A stretch of DNA of 64,000 nucleotides, taken from NCBI RefSeq assembly GCF_003416895.1, contig NZ_QVIO01000004.1:62001-126000 (forward strand), read 5' to 3'. Position 1 is the stretch's first letter, and each line of letters starts with the position of its first letter. Positions 9,149 through 18,167 of the stretch are shown piece by piece. A program made the position numbers and the translations under genes. Under the pieces are notes generated by a model that did no database searches, was not told the origin of the DNA, and saw nothing but the letters and a program-made list of their open reading frames with translations. This stretch comes from Duganella sp. BJB476. Its GTDB lineage: Bacteria > Pseudomonadota > Gammaproteobacteria > Burkholderiales > Burkholderiaceae_D.

Positions 9149-9265
9149 TTAGCCGCGCATCAGCCAGGCCGTCAGCGTGCCCGCCAGACCCAGAAAAACA
9201 ACGGCGGCGCCCGCGACGGCAGGATGGAAACGCCGGGATACGGTAGGGATCTTTTGAATTGGCAT
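9149..9265 (-). CDS. 38-aa single-pass membrane miniprotein
   Basis: Short reading frame from the ATG at 9265 with a strong AAGGAG seven bases upstream. It encodes 38 residues: a basic N-terminus (MPIQKIPTVSRRFHPAV), a hydrophobic segment of about 20 residues (AGAAVVFLGLAGTLTAWL) and a short MRG tail. It has the hallmarks of a genuine inner-membrane miniprotein: good ribosome site, positive-inside charge and a single transmembrane span. Its stop abuts the stop of the convergent DUF1993 gene. No function can be assigned. Confidence 0.6.
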   Translation of the reverse strand: MPIQKIPTVSRRFHPAVAGAAVVFLGLAGTLTAWLMRG

Positions 9266-9493
9266 GATGGGCTCCTTCTTGGCTTGATGTAACACTTGAG
9301 CCTAGAGTAGCTTGACAACAATTTCCAATCTATACATCCCGCTGTATCAAAAGTAAGCAACTGTAACGGAGCCCTTGCCCCGCTTGGGGTCTGAGTTGTT
9401 TTTCTAACACAAAATTACTGTAATGCGACAGGCCGGAAGGCCCTATAATCGCTTAGTTTTTTTGCCCGTACATATCTCCCACAAGGATTGCCT

Positions 9494-10960
9494 GTGAACC
9501 AAACGCTGGTCCAGAAACTGACCCGTACCAAGCCGGTCGATAACACAGTAGAAACTGCTCATACCAATAGCAACGGCCTGCACCGCTCCATAGGCTTGTT
9601 TCCCCTGACAATGATTGGTGTCGGCGCCACGATCGGCACCGGTATCTTCTTCACAATGGTGGAGGCCGTGCCGAAAGCCGGACCCTCCGTGATCCTGTCC
9701 TTCCTGTTCGCCGCCATCACCGCCGGCCTGACCGCGCTGTGCTACGCCGAACTGTCGTTCCGCATTCCGGCGTCCGGCTCGTCGTATTCGTTTGCCTACG
9801 CCACGGTCGGCGAGTTCCTGGCCTTCATCATGGCGGCCTGCCTGCTGCTCGAATATGGATTGGCGGCCAGCGCGACGGCGATCGGCTGGTCCGATTACCT
9901 GAACAACTTCCTGAACAACGCCTTCGGCTGGCATATCCCCGAAGTGCTGCGCTCGCCGATGATCGTCTCCGGGCCCAAGGGCATCGAGTTCCACGCCGGG
10001 CATATCAACTTGCCGCCCGTGATGCTGGTCTGCCTGTGCTGCCTGCTGCTGATACGCGGCACCAAGGAATCGGCCACCACCAACGCCATCATGGTGATGA
10101 TCAAGCTGGCGATCCTGGTGTTCTTCGTGGTGATCGCCTTCGCCGGCTTTGATATAAACAATTTCCATCCATTCTTCAGCCCGGACAACGGCGTGCACAT
10201 CACCGGCATGACCGGCGTGACGGCCGCGGCGGCGACGGTGTTCTTCTCCTTCATCGGACTGGACACCGTGGCCACCGCCGGCGAGGAAGTGCGCGATCCT
10301 AAACGCAACGTGCCGATCGGTATCCTGGCGGCGCTGGGCATCGTGACCCTGTTCTACCTGCTGGTGGCCGTGGCCGCCATGGGCGCGCAACCTGCCTACA
10401 AGTTCGCCGGACAGGAAGCAGGCTTGGCCGTGATCCTGCAAAACGTGACGGGCAAGACCTGGCCGGCGCTGGTGCTGGCGGCGGGCGCCGTGATTTCGGT
10501 GTTCAGCGTGACGCTGGTGACGATCTACGGCCAGACCCGCATCCTGTACGCGATCTCGAAGGACGGCCTGATCTCGCCATCGTTCCGCAAGGTCAACCCG
10601 CGCACCGCTTCGCCGGTGCACAACACGCTGATCGTCTGCGTGGTGGTCGGCCTGGTGGCCGGGTTCGTCGATGCGACCTTCCTGTGGGATATGGTCAGCA
10701 TGGGCACGCTGACGGCCTTCATCGTGGTATCGCTGGCGGTGCCGGTGATGCGCAAGAAGGAAAACGGCAAGGGCACCAAGGGCTTCCGCGTGCCGTTCGG
10801 CCCGTACGTGGTGCCGGGCTTGAGCATCATGGCTTGCCTGTACCTGATGTTCGGCCTGTCGATGACGACCTACACCATCTTCATCATCTGGATGAGCGCG
10901 GCGATCCTGACGTACTTCCTGTACGGCATGCGCAATTCGCGACTGAATCACGCCAAGTAA
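9494..10960 (+). CDS. Amino-acid permease, APC superfamily (cationic amino-acid transporter type)
   Basis: About 488-aa inner-membrane transporter with roughly 12 hydrophobic spans. The first span carries the APC substrate motif MIGVGATIGTGIFF. It resembles YfnA/CAT-type basic amino-acid permeases. A GTG start at 9494 is preferred over the TTG at 9488, because AAGGA lies at 9483-9487 with ideal spacing to the GTG. A TATAAT at 9444-9449 is a plausible -10 box. A strong hairpin terminator follows. Substrate cannot be fixed from sequence. Confidence 0.9.
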   Translation: MNQTLVQKLTRTKPVDNTVETAHTNSNGLHRSIGLFPLTMIGVGATIGTGIFFTMVEAVPKAGPSVILSFLFAAITAGLTALCYAELSFRIPASGSSYSFAYATVGEFLAFIMAACLLLEYGLAASATAIGWSDYLNNFLNNAFGWHIPEVLRSPMIVSGPKGIEFHAGHINLPPVMLVCLCCLLLIRGTKESATTNAIMVMIKLAILVFFVVIAFAGFDINNFHPFFSPDNGVHITGMTGVTAAAATVFFSFIGLDTVATAGEEVRDPKRNVPIGILAALGIVTLFYLLVAVAAMGAQPAYKFAGQEAGLAVILQNVTGKTWPALVLAAGAVISVFSVTLVTIYGQTRILYAISKDGLISPSFRKVNPRTASPVHNTLIVCVVVGLVAGFVDATFLWDMVSMGTLTAFIVVSLAVPVMRKKENGKGTKGFRVPFGPYVVPGLSIMACLYLMFGLSMTTYTIFIIWMSAAILTYFLYGMRNSRLNHAK

Positions 10961-10970
10961 AACGCTTGGA

Positions 10971-11016
10971 CGTAAAAAAGCCCCGGCCGCTTGCGCGTGA
11001 CCGGGGCTTTTTTACG
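10971..11016. terminator. Bidirectional intrinsic terminator
   Basis: A perfect 16-bp inverted repeat (CGTAAAAAAGCCCCGG / CCGGGGCTTTTTTACG) around a 14-base loop. Its T-run on the plus strand and A-run on the 5' side give an intrinsic terminator in both directions. It serves the permease gene on the plus strand and the small gene ending at 11026 on the minus strand. Confidence 0.95.
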
Positions 11017-11025
11017 TCGGCTTGC

Positions 11026-11124
11026 TTATGCTTCTTCTTTGCCTGGCTTGGCGCCCAGGTAGAGACGCAATACGAGGCCGGACAGGGCGATGGCGGCAGG
11101 CAGGTTTTCGATGATGGTCAGCAT
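11026..11124 (-). CDS. 32-aa hydrophobic miniprotein
   Basis: Short frame from the ATG at 11124 with TGGAG at good spacing. The 32 residues form one hydrophobic stretch (MLTIIENLPAAIALSGLVLRLY) followed by a charged tail (LGAKPGKEEA). A longer in-frame start at 11220 lacks a ribosome site and would add an unlikely extension. It is followed by the bidirectional terminator, which supports a real transcript. It probably shares an mRNA with the 84-aa gene upstream. Function unknown. Confidence 0.55.
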   Translation of the reverse strand: MLTIIENLPAAIALSGLVLRLYLGAKPGKEEA

Positions 11125-11155
11125 GGTGATCTCCAGTAATTTGAATTCGGTTCGA

Positions 11156-11410
11156 TTAGCCGCGCGACGCCATGTAGCGCAGTTCGGCAGACAGGTTAGG
11201 GGAATGACGTTCGCAGTCATTGGCCAGGCGGTTCAGCCAGGACGCGGAGGCTTCCATCTGGCGTTGCGAAACATCCTCATCCGCCACGACGGCTGGACGT
11301 GGCTTGACGGCGAACAGTGCGGCTAACAGCTGGCGGGCTGCGGCGGCAACATTGCTTGCATAGCGAGTCGTGGTCAGGTCGATGTAAATCAGGTTGTTCG
11401 TTGCGCTCAT
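11156..11410 (-). CDS. Small hypothetical protein (84 aa)
   Basis: 84-residue mostly helical protein with AAGGAG upstream of its ATG at 11410. An N-terminal segment (NNLIYIDL) is followed by alanine-rich helices and a C-terminal helix (SWLNRLANDCERHSPNLSAEL). No signal peptide and no known motif were recognised. It reads towards the 32-aa miniprotein and probably forms a two-gene unit with it. A 225-bp spacer separates it from the divergent diguanylate cyclase gene. Confidence 0.6.
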   Translation of the reverse strand: MSATNNLIYIDLTTTRYASNVAAAARQLLAALFAVKPRPAVVADEDVSQRQMEASASWLNRLANDCERHSPNLSAELRYMASRG

Positions 11411-11635
11411 CAGAAGCTCCTTAAATGTTCGTTTGTTGCAGTGCAGTATGCGCGTCTTTCAGTAATAAATAAAATTTTGATTTATGATACTCGCCATAAG
11501 AAAACCATATAACTGCCAATTTCCCCTATGACGGAAGCGTTCTGAGCAGTAACTTTTTTCGCTCTGGATTTTTTACGAGCCGACCGCCATCAGGTATGAT
11601 TACTGTCCAACTGGCAATAATTTGACGGAGCTCTG

Positions 11636-12967
11636 ATGTCCCTGCGCACGAAATTCATGCTTGCTTTGCTACTGACCGGGCTGGCGGCGGTGGCGATGGT
11701 GGGCGGCCTGGCCTACGTGGGCATGACCAAGAAGGTCGACATCATCCGCCGCCAGAGTGCCGCCAACCATTTTTACGAGGGGATGAGCAGCTACCTGCAA
11801 AAGTACGGCAGCTGGCAAGCCGCCACCGCCGCCGAGCCTTTCGACAGCTTTATGCACAGCCGTCAGGATGCGCAGCGCAACCGTCCTCCGCCGCCACCCG
11901 AGCAGGATGGTGAAGAGCGTCCGGAGCCGCCGCCGGGCGAGGAGCCGCAGCGGCCAGGCGGCGGACGTCCGCCACCGCCGCGCGCCAACGGCGAGCCGCC
12001 GTTTCACTTCATCGTGGCGGACGAGCAGTTCCGCGTGCTGCTGGGGGCCGGCGCGTACCGGCCCGGCGAAGTGCTGCCCGAATCGGCCCGCAAGGATGCG
12101 CATGCGGTCAAGGTGGGGGACCGCGTGGTTGCCTATGTTTCGCCGGAGGGGGTGTTCACGCCCAGCAAACAGGAGCAGCAATATATCGATGCGATGCGCG
12201 AAGCGCTGCTGGCCGGCGTGACCGGCGCGGCGGCTTTGGCGCTGGTGCTGGGCGTTCTGCTGAGCCGAGGCCTGAGCCGCAAGCTCAGTCACCTGACCAG
12301 CGCCGTGCGCGCCATGCATAGCGGCTCGCTGCTGCAACGGGTGCCGGTGGAGGGCAAGGACGAAGTGGCCGCGCTGGCCAGTGCCTTCAACGACATGAGC
12401 GAGCAATTGGCGCGCTCGCACGAGGAGCTGAAGGAGTCGCACCAGACCATCCTGGCGCAGGCCGAGCAGATGCGCGAACTGAGCGTGCGCGACGCCCTGA
12501 CCAAGCTGCACAACCGCCGCCATTTCGACGAGCAGGCGACCACGCTGTTCAGCCATGCAGTGCGCCACAAGCGGCCATTGAGCGTGGTGATAGGGGATAT
12601 CGATTTCTTCAAGCGTATCAACGACCAGTTTTCGCACGCCACCGGCGACGCGGTGCTGCGGCAGGTGGGCGAGATCCTGCGCAGCCATATGCGATTGAGC
12701 GACCTGGTGGCGCGTTACGGCGGCGAGGAATTCGTGATCGCCTTCCCGGAGACCGAGCTGCCGCAGGCGGCGGCCTTGTGCGACAAGCTGCGCAACATGA
12801 TCGAGGGCTTCCCGTGGCATGAGGTGCACCCGGATCTGAAGGTCACCATGAGCATGGGCGTATATGCCGACCTGGCCGCAGGCACCGCCGAGGCGATGCT
12901 GCAAAAGGCCGATGCGCTGCTGTACCGCGCCAAGCAGACGGGCCGCAACCGCGTCTGCTTCGCTTAA
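11636..12967 (+). CDS. Membrane diguanylate cyclase with HAMP and GGDEF domains
   Basis: 443-aa sensor that should make cyclic di-GMP. Order: TM1 (about 7-29), a periplasmic domain holding an unusual proline/glycine/glutamate-rich stretch (about 84-125), TM2 (about 187-208), HAMP (about 208-262), a short coiled coil, then GGDEF (about 285-443). The active site GGEEF is at 362-366 and an RxxD inhibitory site is present at R353-D356, so activity is likely and product-inhibited. The histidine/aspartate pattern of a known periplasmic sensor fold was not recognised. It ends directly against the convergent EamA gene. Confidence 0.93.
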   Translation: MSLRTKFMLALLLTGLAAVAMVGGLAYVGMTKKVDIIRRQSAANHFYEGMSSYLQKYGSWQAATAAEPFDSFMHSRQDAQRNRPPPPPEQDGEERPEPPPGEEPQRPGGGRPPPPRANGEPPFHFIVADEQFRVLLGAGAYRPGEVLPESARKDAHAVKVGDRVVAYVSPEGVFTPSKQEQQYIDAMREALLAGVTGAAALALVLGVLLSRGLSRKLSHLTSAVRAMHSGSLLQRVPVEGKDEVAALASAFNDMSEQLARSHEELKESHQTILAQAEQMRELSVRDALTKLHNRRHFDEQATTLFSHAVRHKRPLSVVIGDIDFFKRINDQFSHATGDAVLRQVGEILRSHMRLSDLVARYGGEEFVIAFPETELPQAAALCDKLRNMIEGFPWHEVHPDLKVTMSMGVYADLAAGTAEAMLQKADALLYRAKQTGRNRVCFA

Positions 12968-13891
12968 CTAGCCACGTTGGCCGAGCCATCGGCCGCCGAA
13001 CATGGTGCAGATCAGCGAGGCGACGATCAGCGCGATGCCGGCCCATTGCCAGCCGGTGATGACGTCGCCCAGCACAAGCATGCCGGCGCTGATGCCGACC
13101 ACCGGCACGCCGAGGCTGAACGGCGCCACGCGGTTGACCGGGTGGCGTTTCAATAAGCGGGTCCACATGGCGTAGCCGAGGATGGTCGCCATCCAGCCCA
13201 GGTAGGCGGCCGAGATCCAGGTGGACAGCGGGGCGCTGGTCCAGCTCCAGCGCGTGGCCGGATCGTCGAAGGCCAGCGACAGGCCGATGAACGGCAAGAT
13301 CGGCACCAGGCTGCACCAGACCATGAAACCCACCACATCGAATTGCGGCGTGGCCTGCTGCGCGCGGCGCACGACGATATTCGACGCCGCCCACATCGCG
13401 GCGGCGGCCAGGCAGAGGACAAAGCCGCCGGCGGTGGTGGCGCCCGCGTGGCCGGGCTGCACATAGTTCATGCCGAAGCAGACCAGGCCCACGGCGGCCA
13501 GCAGCAGGCCCGCTTGCAGCGCGCGGCTGGCGCGTTCGTGCAGCAGCGCGAAACCGAAGAAGGCGGTGAAGAACACCTGCGTTTGCAGGATCACGGAAGC
13601 CAGCGAGGCCGACATGCCGACCTTCAGCGACAGGAACAGCAAGCCGAATTGGCCGACGCCCTGGCACAGGCCATAGGCCACGATCCATTTCAACGGCAGC
13701 TTGGGCGGGCGCACGAACAGGATCAGCGGCAGCACGGCGAAGATGTAGCGGGCGGCGCCCATCTGGAACGGCGTCAGGTCGCGCAGGCCGACTTTCATCG
13801 CGACGAAGTTGGTGCCCCAGATCAGGACGACGAACAGAGCTGAGATCAGGTCACGGGTGCTGAATGAAGCTGGGGCGTTGGCGGCGGTCAT
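12968..13891 (-). CDS. EamA/DMT-family transporter (RhaT-like)
   Basis: 307-aa inner-membrane protein with about ten hydrophobic spans in two EamA repeats. The start FVVLIWGTNFVAMKVGL and the pattern of G/A-rich helices are typical of drug/metabolite transporters of the YdcZ/RhtA/EamA type. Such proteins usually export amino acids or metabolites; the substrate is not deducible. Its stop abuts the diguanylate cyclase stop on the other strand. It lies downstream of the FUSC gene, separated by a GC-rich hairpin. Confidence 0.88.
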   Translation of the reverse strand: MTAANAPASFSTRDLISALFVVLIWGTNFVAMKVGLRDLTPFQMGAARYIFAVLPLILFVRPPKLPLKWIVAYGLCQGVGQFGLLFLSLKVGMSASLASVILQTQVFFTAFFGFALLHERASRALQAGLLLAAVGLVCFGMNYVQPGHAGATTAGGFVLCLAAAAMWAASNIVVRRAQQATPQFDVVGFMVWCSLVPILPFIGLSLAFDDPATRWSWTSAPLSTWISAAYLGWMATILGYAMWTRLLKRHPVNRVAPFSLGVPVVGISAGMLVLGDVITGWQWAGIALIVASLICTMFGGRWLGQRG

Positions 13892-13906
13892 GTTGCCATC
13901 TTAGCA

Positions 13907-13929
13907 GGCCTGCGCCGGCGGCGCAGGCC
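13907..13929. repeat. GC-rich hairpin between FUSC and EamA genes
   Basis: A perfect 10-bp stem (GGCCTGCGCC / GGCGCAGGCC) with a 3-base loop lies between the FUSC stop and the EamA start, both on the minus strand. There is no T-run, so termination would be weak or factor-assisted. It could instead stabilise the upstream mRNA. Confidence 0.5.
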
Positions 13930-13939
13930 GGGGCGCAGA

Positions 13940-16186
13940 TCAGGCGACGTCGCGGACGATGGCTTCGCTGTGGACGATGATCTTGACGGCGTCCGCTTGC
14001 AGCAGGCGGATGCGACGCTGCACCAGCGGCCAGCCTGACCCCGGCACGCTAGCGCCGTCCACGGCGGACGCTGGGTCGGTAGCTGACGCGGTGGCCGGTG
14101 CAGTGACAGGCGTAGTGGCGGGCGCAATGGCAGGCGCGTTTGCTGACGCGATCGCGATCGCGGTCGTGGAGGCCGGCCGCGCAGCGGCGGCGGCAGCGGA
14201 TTGCGGCGCCAGCGCCTGCGCCAGCGTGCGCACGACCTGCTCGTGGCTCTCGCGCAGCATGGCGTTGACGGGGGCGGTCGGCAGCTCATTCACGTGGCGA
14301 CGCAAGATGGCGCGCAGTGCCGCCACGTGCGCCACCAGCAGGTAGTTCTGCACGATGAACAGGTTGATGTCCTCCACCGCGCGCTGCTTGCGGGCCGGCT
14401 CGTCGAGCATGCGCACCAGCGCGGAGCTGAGCGCGGCCAGGCTGTCCATCAGGCGCTTGCGTTCGATGCGGTAGGCGAAATCGTCCTTGCCTTTGCCTTG
14501 CAGCAGATCGAAGCTGGCCTGCATGTAGCGCAGGTTCACGTCCAGCACTTCGCGGATCAGGCGTGGCAGGGTTTGATATTCCCAGCTGGCCAGCACGAAG
14601 CTGAACGCCGTCGCCACCGCCGCGCCGATGAAGGTGTCGATCAGGCGCTCGACGATCAGGTCGTGGTTGCCCGGCGCGATCAGGTGCATCTGCAGCAGGA
14701 TCATGATGCTGACCGCGATCGCGGCGTAGCGATAGCGCACATAGATGAAGGTCGGCGTGGCCACCGTCGACAGGATCAGGAAACCCAGTATCGCCGCCGG
14801 ATAGTTCAGGTACTTGATGATCAGCGCCGTGATCACGCAGCCGATGATGGTGCCGACGATGCGGTCGCTGCGGCGCTGCTTGGTCATGCTGAAGCTGGGC
14901 TTGAGGATGATGACGATGGTCAGCACGATCCAGTAGCTGTGCGCCGCATACGGCAGCCACGAGGCCACCGCCAGGCCAACCGAGATCGCCATCGCCACCC
15001 GCAGCGAGAAGCGGAAGATCGGCGAATCGAAGCGCAGGTGCGACAGGATCATGCGCAGCTCGTACTTCTGCTGCGACAGGAAGGGGCCCATGTCGGCGTC
15101 GACCCAGAATGGTGTGGTGTCGTAGACCTTCTGGCTGGCCTGGTGCAGCTCACCGATCATCTTGATGATGGCGCGGACCTTGTTGCGCTGCGCGCGCAGC
15201 ACGGCCAGTGCTTCCTGCGCCGGCTTGCCTTCGTCCACGCGCTGCTGCAAGGCCACCAGCTCCGCCTCGATGGCGGCCAGTTCCGGCTCGTAGCTGATCT
15301 CCGGATAGGAAGCCTTCTTGCGGGTGACGTCGTAGGCCACCGATTCGATATCGCGCGCCGCCTTGTAGGCCAGGTCGTGCAGCGTTTTCAGCACCGGCGA
15401 ATCGGCCAGGTGCACGCGCAGTTGCGCGTAGTCGGTGTGGGTCGACAGGATCAGCTCATACAGGTCCAGCATGCAGACGTGGGTCTGCACGACGATGGCG
15501 TCCTTGCTGTTCTGGTGGCTGCGAAGTATCAGGTCGCGCGAGGCTTGCTGGCGGTCGGCCAGCAGGCTTTGATGGCGTACCAGCTTGTTGAATTGTTCGG
15601 TGAGGTTGTAGCGGGTGTCGTAGAAGTCGGCCTTGATGTCGATGTAGGCGGCCAGCTCGAACAGCGCCTCGGCCAGCACCTGCTGCTTGATGCGGTGGCG
15701 CAGCATCCACGAGATGCCCATCGCGTAGGCCAGGTAGGCCACGGCGCCCAGCGTGAACAGGCCGGTGTGGATGAAGGACTCGCGCGCCGTCATGTCGTGT
15801 TCCATCGACATGGTCATGATGAACAGCGTGGCCAGTTGCAGCGGCATCGACTTTTTGCCGTAGACGACCATCATGCAGGCCAGGAAGCTGACCGCCACCA
15901 GCATCGTCATCAGCAGCCAGTGCACCGGCGCGCATAAGCTGATCAACAGCGTGACGGCGCTGCACAGCAGCACCGAGGCGCTCATCTCGTTGAACTTGTG
16001 GCGCAGGGGGCTGGGCATGTCCATCAGCGCGGTGCAGAGCGCGCCGACGCAGACCGTCATGGCGGTGGCCATGCCGGCGAATTGCAGCGTAATCAGTGTG
16101 ACGCCGACCAGGCCCGCAGCAAAGCGCAGGCCCAGGTAAAAGTAATGGCTGTAGAAAAAGGTGCGCAGGTTGAGTGCGTAATGCAT
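13940..16186 (-). CDS. FUSC-family inner-membrane protein (YccS/AaeB-like)
   Basis: About 748-aa protein with two blocks of transmembrane helices and two cytoplasmic helical regions, the FUSC (YccS/YhfK, aromatic-acid exporter AaeB-like) architecture. I start at the ATG at 16186 (MHYALNLRTFFYSHYF), which resembles family N-termini; the longer open frame runs back over the neighbouring carboxypeptidase gene. The second membrane block begins near SLRVAMAISVGLAVASW and includes PSFSMTKQRRSDRIVGT. A low-complexity Ala/Pro/Thr tract (about 661-718) interrupts the C-terminal helix region. Probable role: export or tolerance of organic compounds. Confidence 0.85.
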   Translation of the reverse strand: MHYALNLRTFFYSHYFYLGLRFAAGLVGVTLITLQFAGMATAMTVCVGALCTALMDMPSPLRHKFNEMSASVLLCSAVTLLISLCAPVHWLLMTMLVAVSFLACMMVVYGKKSMPLQLATLFIMTMSMEHDMTARESFIHTGLFTLGAVAYLAYAMGISWMLRHRIKQQVLAEALFELAAYIDIKADFYDTRYNLTEQFNKLVRHQSLLADRQQASRDLILRSHQNSKDAIVVQTHVCMLDLYELILSTHTDYAQLRVHLADSPVLKTLHDLAYKAARDIESVAYDVTRKKASYPEISYEPELAAIEAELVALQQRVDEGKPAQEALAVLRAQRNKVRAIIKMIGELHQASQKVYDTTPFWVDADMGPFLSQQKYELRMILSHLRFDSPIFRFSLRVAMAISVGLAVASWLPYAAHSYWIVLTIVIILKPSFSMTKQRRSDRIVGTIIGCVITALIIKYLNYPAAILGFLILSTVATPTFIYVRYRYAAIAVSIMILLQMHLIAPGNHDLIVERLIDTFIGAAVATAFSFVLASWEYQTLPRLIREVLDVNLRYMQASFDLLQGKGKDDFAYRIERKRLMDSLAALSSALVRMLDEPARKQRAVEDINLFIVQNYLLVAHVAALRAILRRHVNELPTAPVNAMLRESHEQVVRTLAQALAPQSAAAAAARPASTTAIAIASANAPAIAPATTPVTAPATASATDPASAVDGASVPGSGWPLVQRRIRLLQADAVKIIVHSEAIVRDVA

Positions 16187-16272
16187 GGCTATGGCCTTGT
16201 GGGCAGCTTGCATGCGCGCCGCAGGATCGCCGCCGCGCGCATGGGGTAACGCTAGTTGATGCTTGCGGGGAC

Positions 16273-17961
16273 TTAGAGGACGGACAGCACCGGGTAACGG
16301 CGCCATTCCGGCTCTGCGTGGCGTTTGCCGTGTTCGAAGATGAAGCCCAGTACCTTGTCCTGCTGCGACAGCAGCGCCGGATTGGCGGCCTTCCACTGTT
16401 CGAATTTCGCTTTCAGTTCAGGCTCGGTCTCCAGCATTTCCATCGCCAGGTCTTCGAACACGTAGTCGGAGAATGCTTCTTTTTTCTCCAGCACGCTGTT
16501 GAAGAAACCCCAGCGGAAGAAGGAGTCGTGGCCTTGCGGTTCCAGCGTTTCGACGGCGTAGCGGGCGTTGGCCTGCTTGAGCGGGATGAAGTAGTCGCCC
16601 GGCTGCACGGTGAAGCTGCCGGTGCGCGCCTCCACTTCCACCACGTCGTGGTACATATGGCCTTCGTAGGCGTTCGGGCGCGAGGTGACGGAGGCGATGT
16701 GGTAGTACTGCGCCTCGATGGTGGAGGCTTCGTCGAAGCGCGCCATTTCCACGCCGTTCCATTGCAGGCGCTCGATGACTTCGCGCCATGCTTGCGGGAT
16801 CACATAGCCTTTCGGCGCACGCACGGTGGCCGACGGCACGAAGCTGTTGTAGTAGGCGATGTCCTTTTCCCACGGCTGGCTGCGGTCGTAGGACAGGCGG
16901 GTGTAGTTGCCCAGCAGGCTGGGGCTGCGCTTGGCGGCGTAGCCTTTGAAGCGGAAGGTCGATGGATTCGCTTCGTCCATTTTCCAGCTGACGGTCCACT
17001 CTTTGGCGCTGGCGGCTTGCTCGCGCGCGTCGGCGCGCAGCTTTTGAATTTGCTCGCCGTGCGTGACGGTGAAGGCCATCGTCACGTCCAGCAGCGCGCG
17101 CATCGAATCGTAGCGGTCCTTGAAGGGCTTGAGCATATGCGTCTCCGGCATGAAGCCGATTACGTGGTGCAGCGCTGCGAAGCCGGTCGAGAAGCGCGGC
17201 ACTTCCAGGAATTCGGCGATGCCATCGTCCGGGGTGTCCTGCACCGGATTGACGTAAGGGCAGGTCGGCCAGCCTTTCGCTTCCATCTGCGCGTAGATGT
17301 GCGGCAGCATGGTCTCGCGCAGGAAGGGGCCGAGGCCGTAGCCCAGTTTGTCCGCCTGGGTGTGGATCAGCGTCATCGTGTACGGATAGTCGGCGCCGTT
17401 GGAGGTGTGGGTGTCCACCATCACGTCCGGGTCCCAGCTGGTGACGAGCTGGTTGAACAGCTGCGCGTTGAGCGTGTCGCACTTGATGAAGTCGCGGTTC
17501 AGGTCCAGGTGGCGGCTGTTGCCGCGGAAGCCGAACTGCTCCGGACCGTCCTGGTTGACGCGCGAGGTGTTGGCGCGGTTCAGCGCACCGTCGACGTTGT
17601 ACAGCGGAACGAACAGCAGCACGGTCTTGCCCAGCGTGGCGAGGCGGGCCGGATCGAAGCACAGGTCGCGCACGATGGCCATGCAGGCGTCCACGCCTTC
17701 GGGTTCACCGGGGTGGATGCCGTTGTTGTTGAAGAAGACGGTGCGGCCTTCGGCCTTGATTTGCGTGCGGTCGAACACGCCGTCCGCGCTGACTACGCCC
17801 GCATGCACCGGGATGCCGCCGTCGGACGTGCCGATCTGTTCAAAACGCAGTACTTGCGGGAAGCGTTGCGCCAGCTCCTGGTAGAAGGCGATGCATTCGC
17901 TCCACAAGGTGGTCTGGTTTTGATTGCCTTTTTCGTAAGGCGTAGGCATTTCTGGGTGCAT
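16273..17961 (-). CDS. M14-family zinc carboxypeptidase
   Basis: 562-aa metallopeptidase of the M14 superfamily. The zinc-binding HxxE is in NNGIHPGEPEG and a third His is in MVDTHTSNG. A substrate-carboxylate-binding Arg candidate lies in SRHLDLNRDF. No signal peptide is seen, so it appears cytoplasmic; family members release C-terminal residues or act on peptidoglycan peptides. The C-terminal 200 residues form an additional beta-rich part. The ATG at 17961 is used; an in-frame ATG four codons later is an alternative. It is transcribed towards the FUSC gene. Confidence 0.88.
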   Translation of the reverse strand: MHPEMPTPYEKGNQNQTTLWSECIAFYQELAQRFPQVLRFEQIGTSDGGIPVHAGVVSADGVFDRTQIKAEGRTVFFNNNGIHPGEPEGVDACMAIVRDLCFDPARLATLGKTVLLFVPLYNVDGALNRANTSRVNQDGPEQFGFRGNSRHLDLNRDFIKCDTLNAQLFNQLVTSWDPDVMVDTHTSNGADYPYTMTLIHTQADKLGYGLGPFLRETMLPHIYAQMEAKGWPTCPYVNPVQDTPDDGIAEFLEVPRFSTGFAALHHVIGFMPETHMLKPFKDRYDSMRALLDVTMAFTVTHGEQIQKLRADAREQAASAKEWTVSWKMDEANPSTFRFKGYAAKRSPSLLGNYTRLSYDRSQPWEKDIAYYNSFVPSATVRAPKGYVIPQAWREVIERLQWNGVEMARFDEASTIEAQYYHIASVTSRPNAYEGHMYHDVVEVEARTGSFTVQPGDYFIPLKQANARYAVETLEPQGHDSFFRWGFFNSVLEKKEAFSDYVFEDLAMEMLETEPELKAKFEQWKAANPALLSQQDKVLGFIFEHGKRHAEPEWRRYPVLSVL

Positions 17962-18167
17962 GGCAGTCTGGATCTCAGAGGGAGTTGAGGGGAGGGCGCG
18001 TCGCGCTGGATAAGCACTGCGACACGCTGCCGAGGGCGGAATTGTATCATTCGTGCCCGATTTTTGAGCGGCTCGGGCCTAGCCGGGCGCAGGTTTTGCG
18101 TTGCTTCAAGAAAACTTTACGGCGGTGGTGCTCTACTGGAGAACACGGACATGGCCGGGAGAGAGCG

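Noticed and set aside
16187..16396. N-terminal extension of the FUSC protein
   Set aside because: It overlaps the 3' end of the carboxypeptidase gene and lacks family similarity; the protein family begins at MHYAL.
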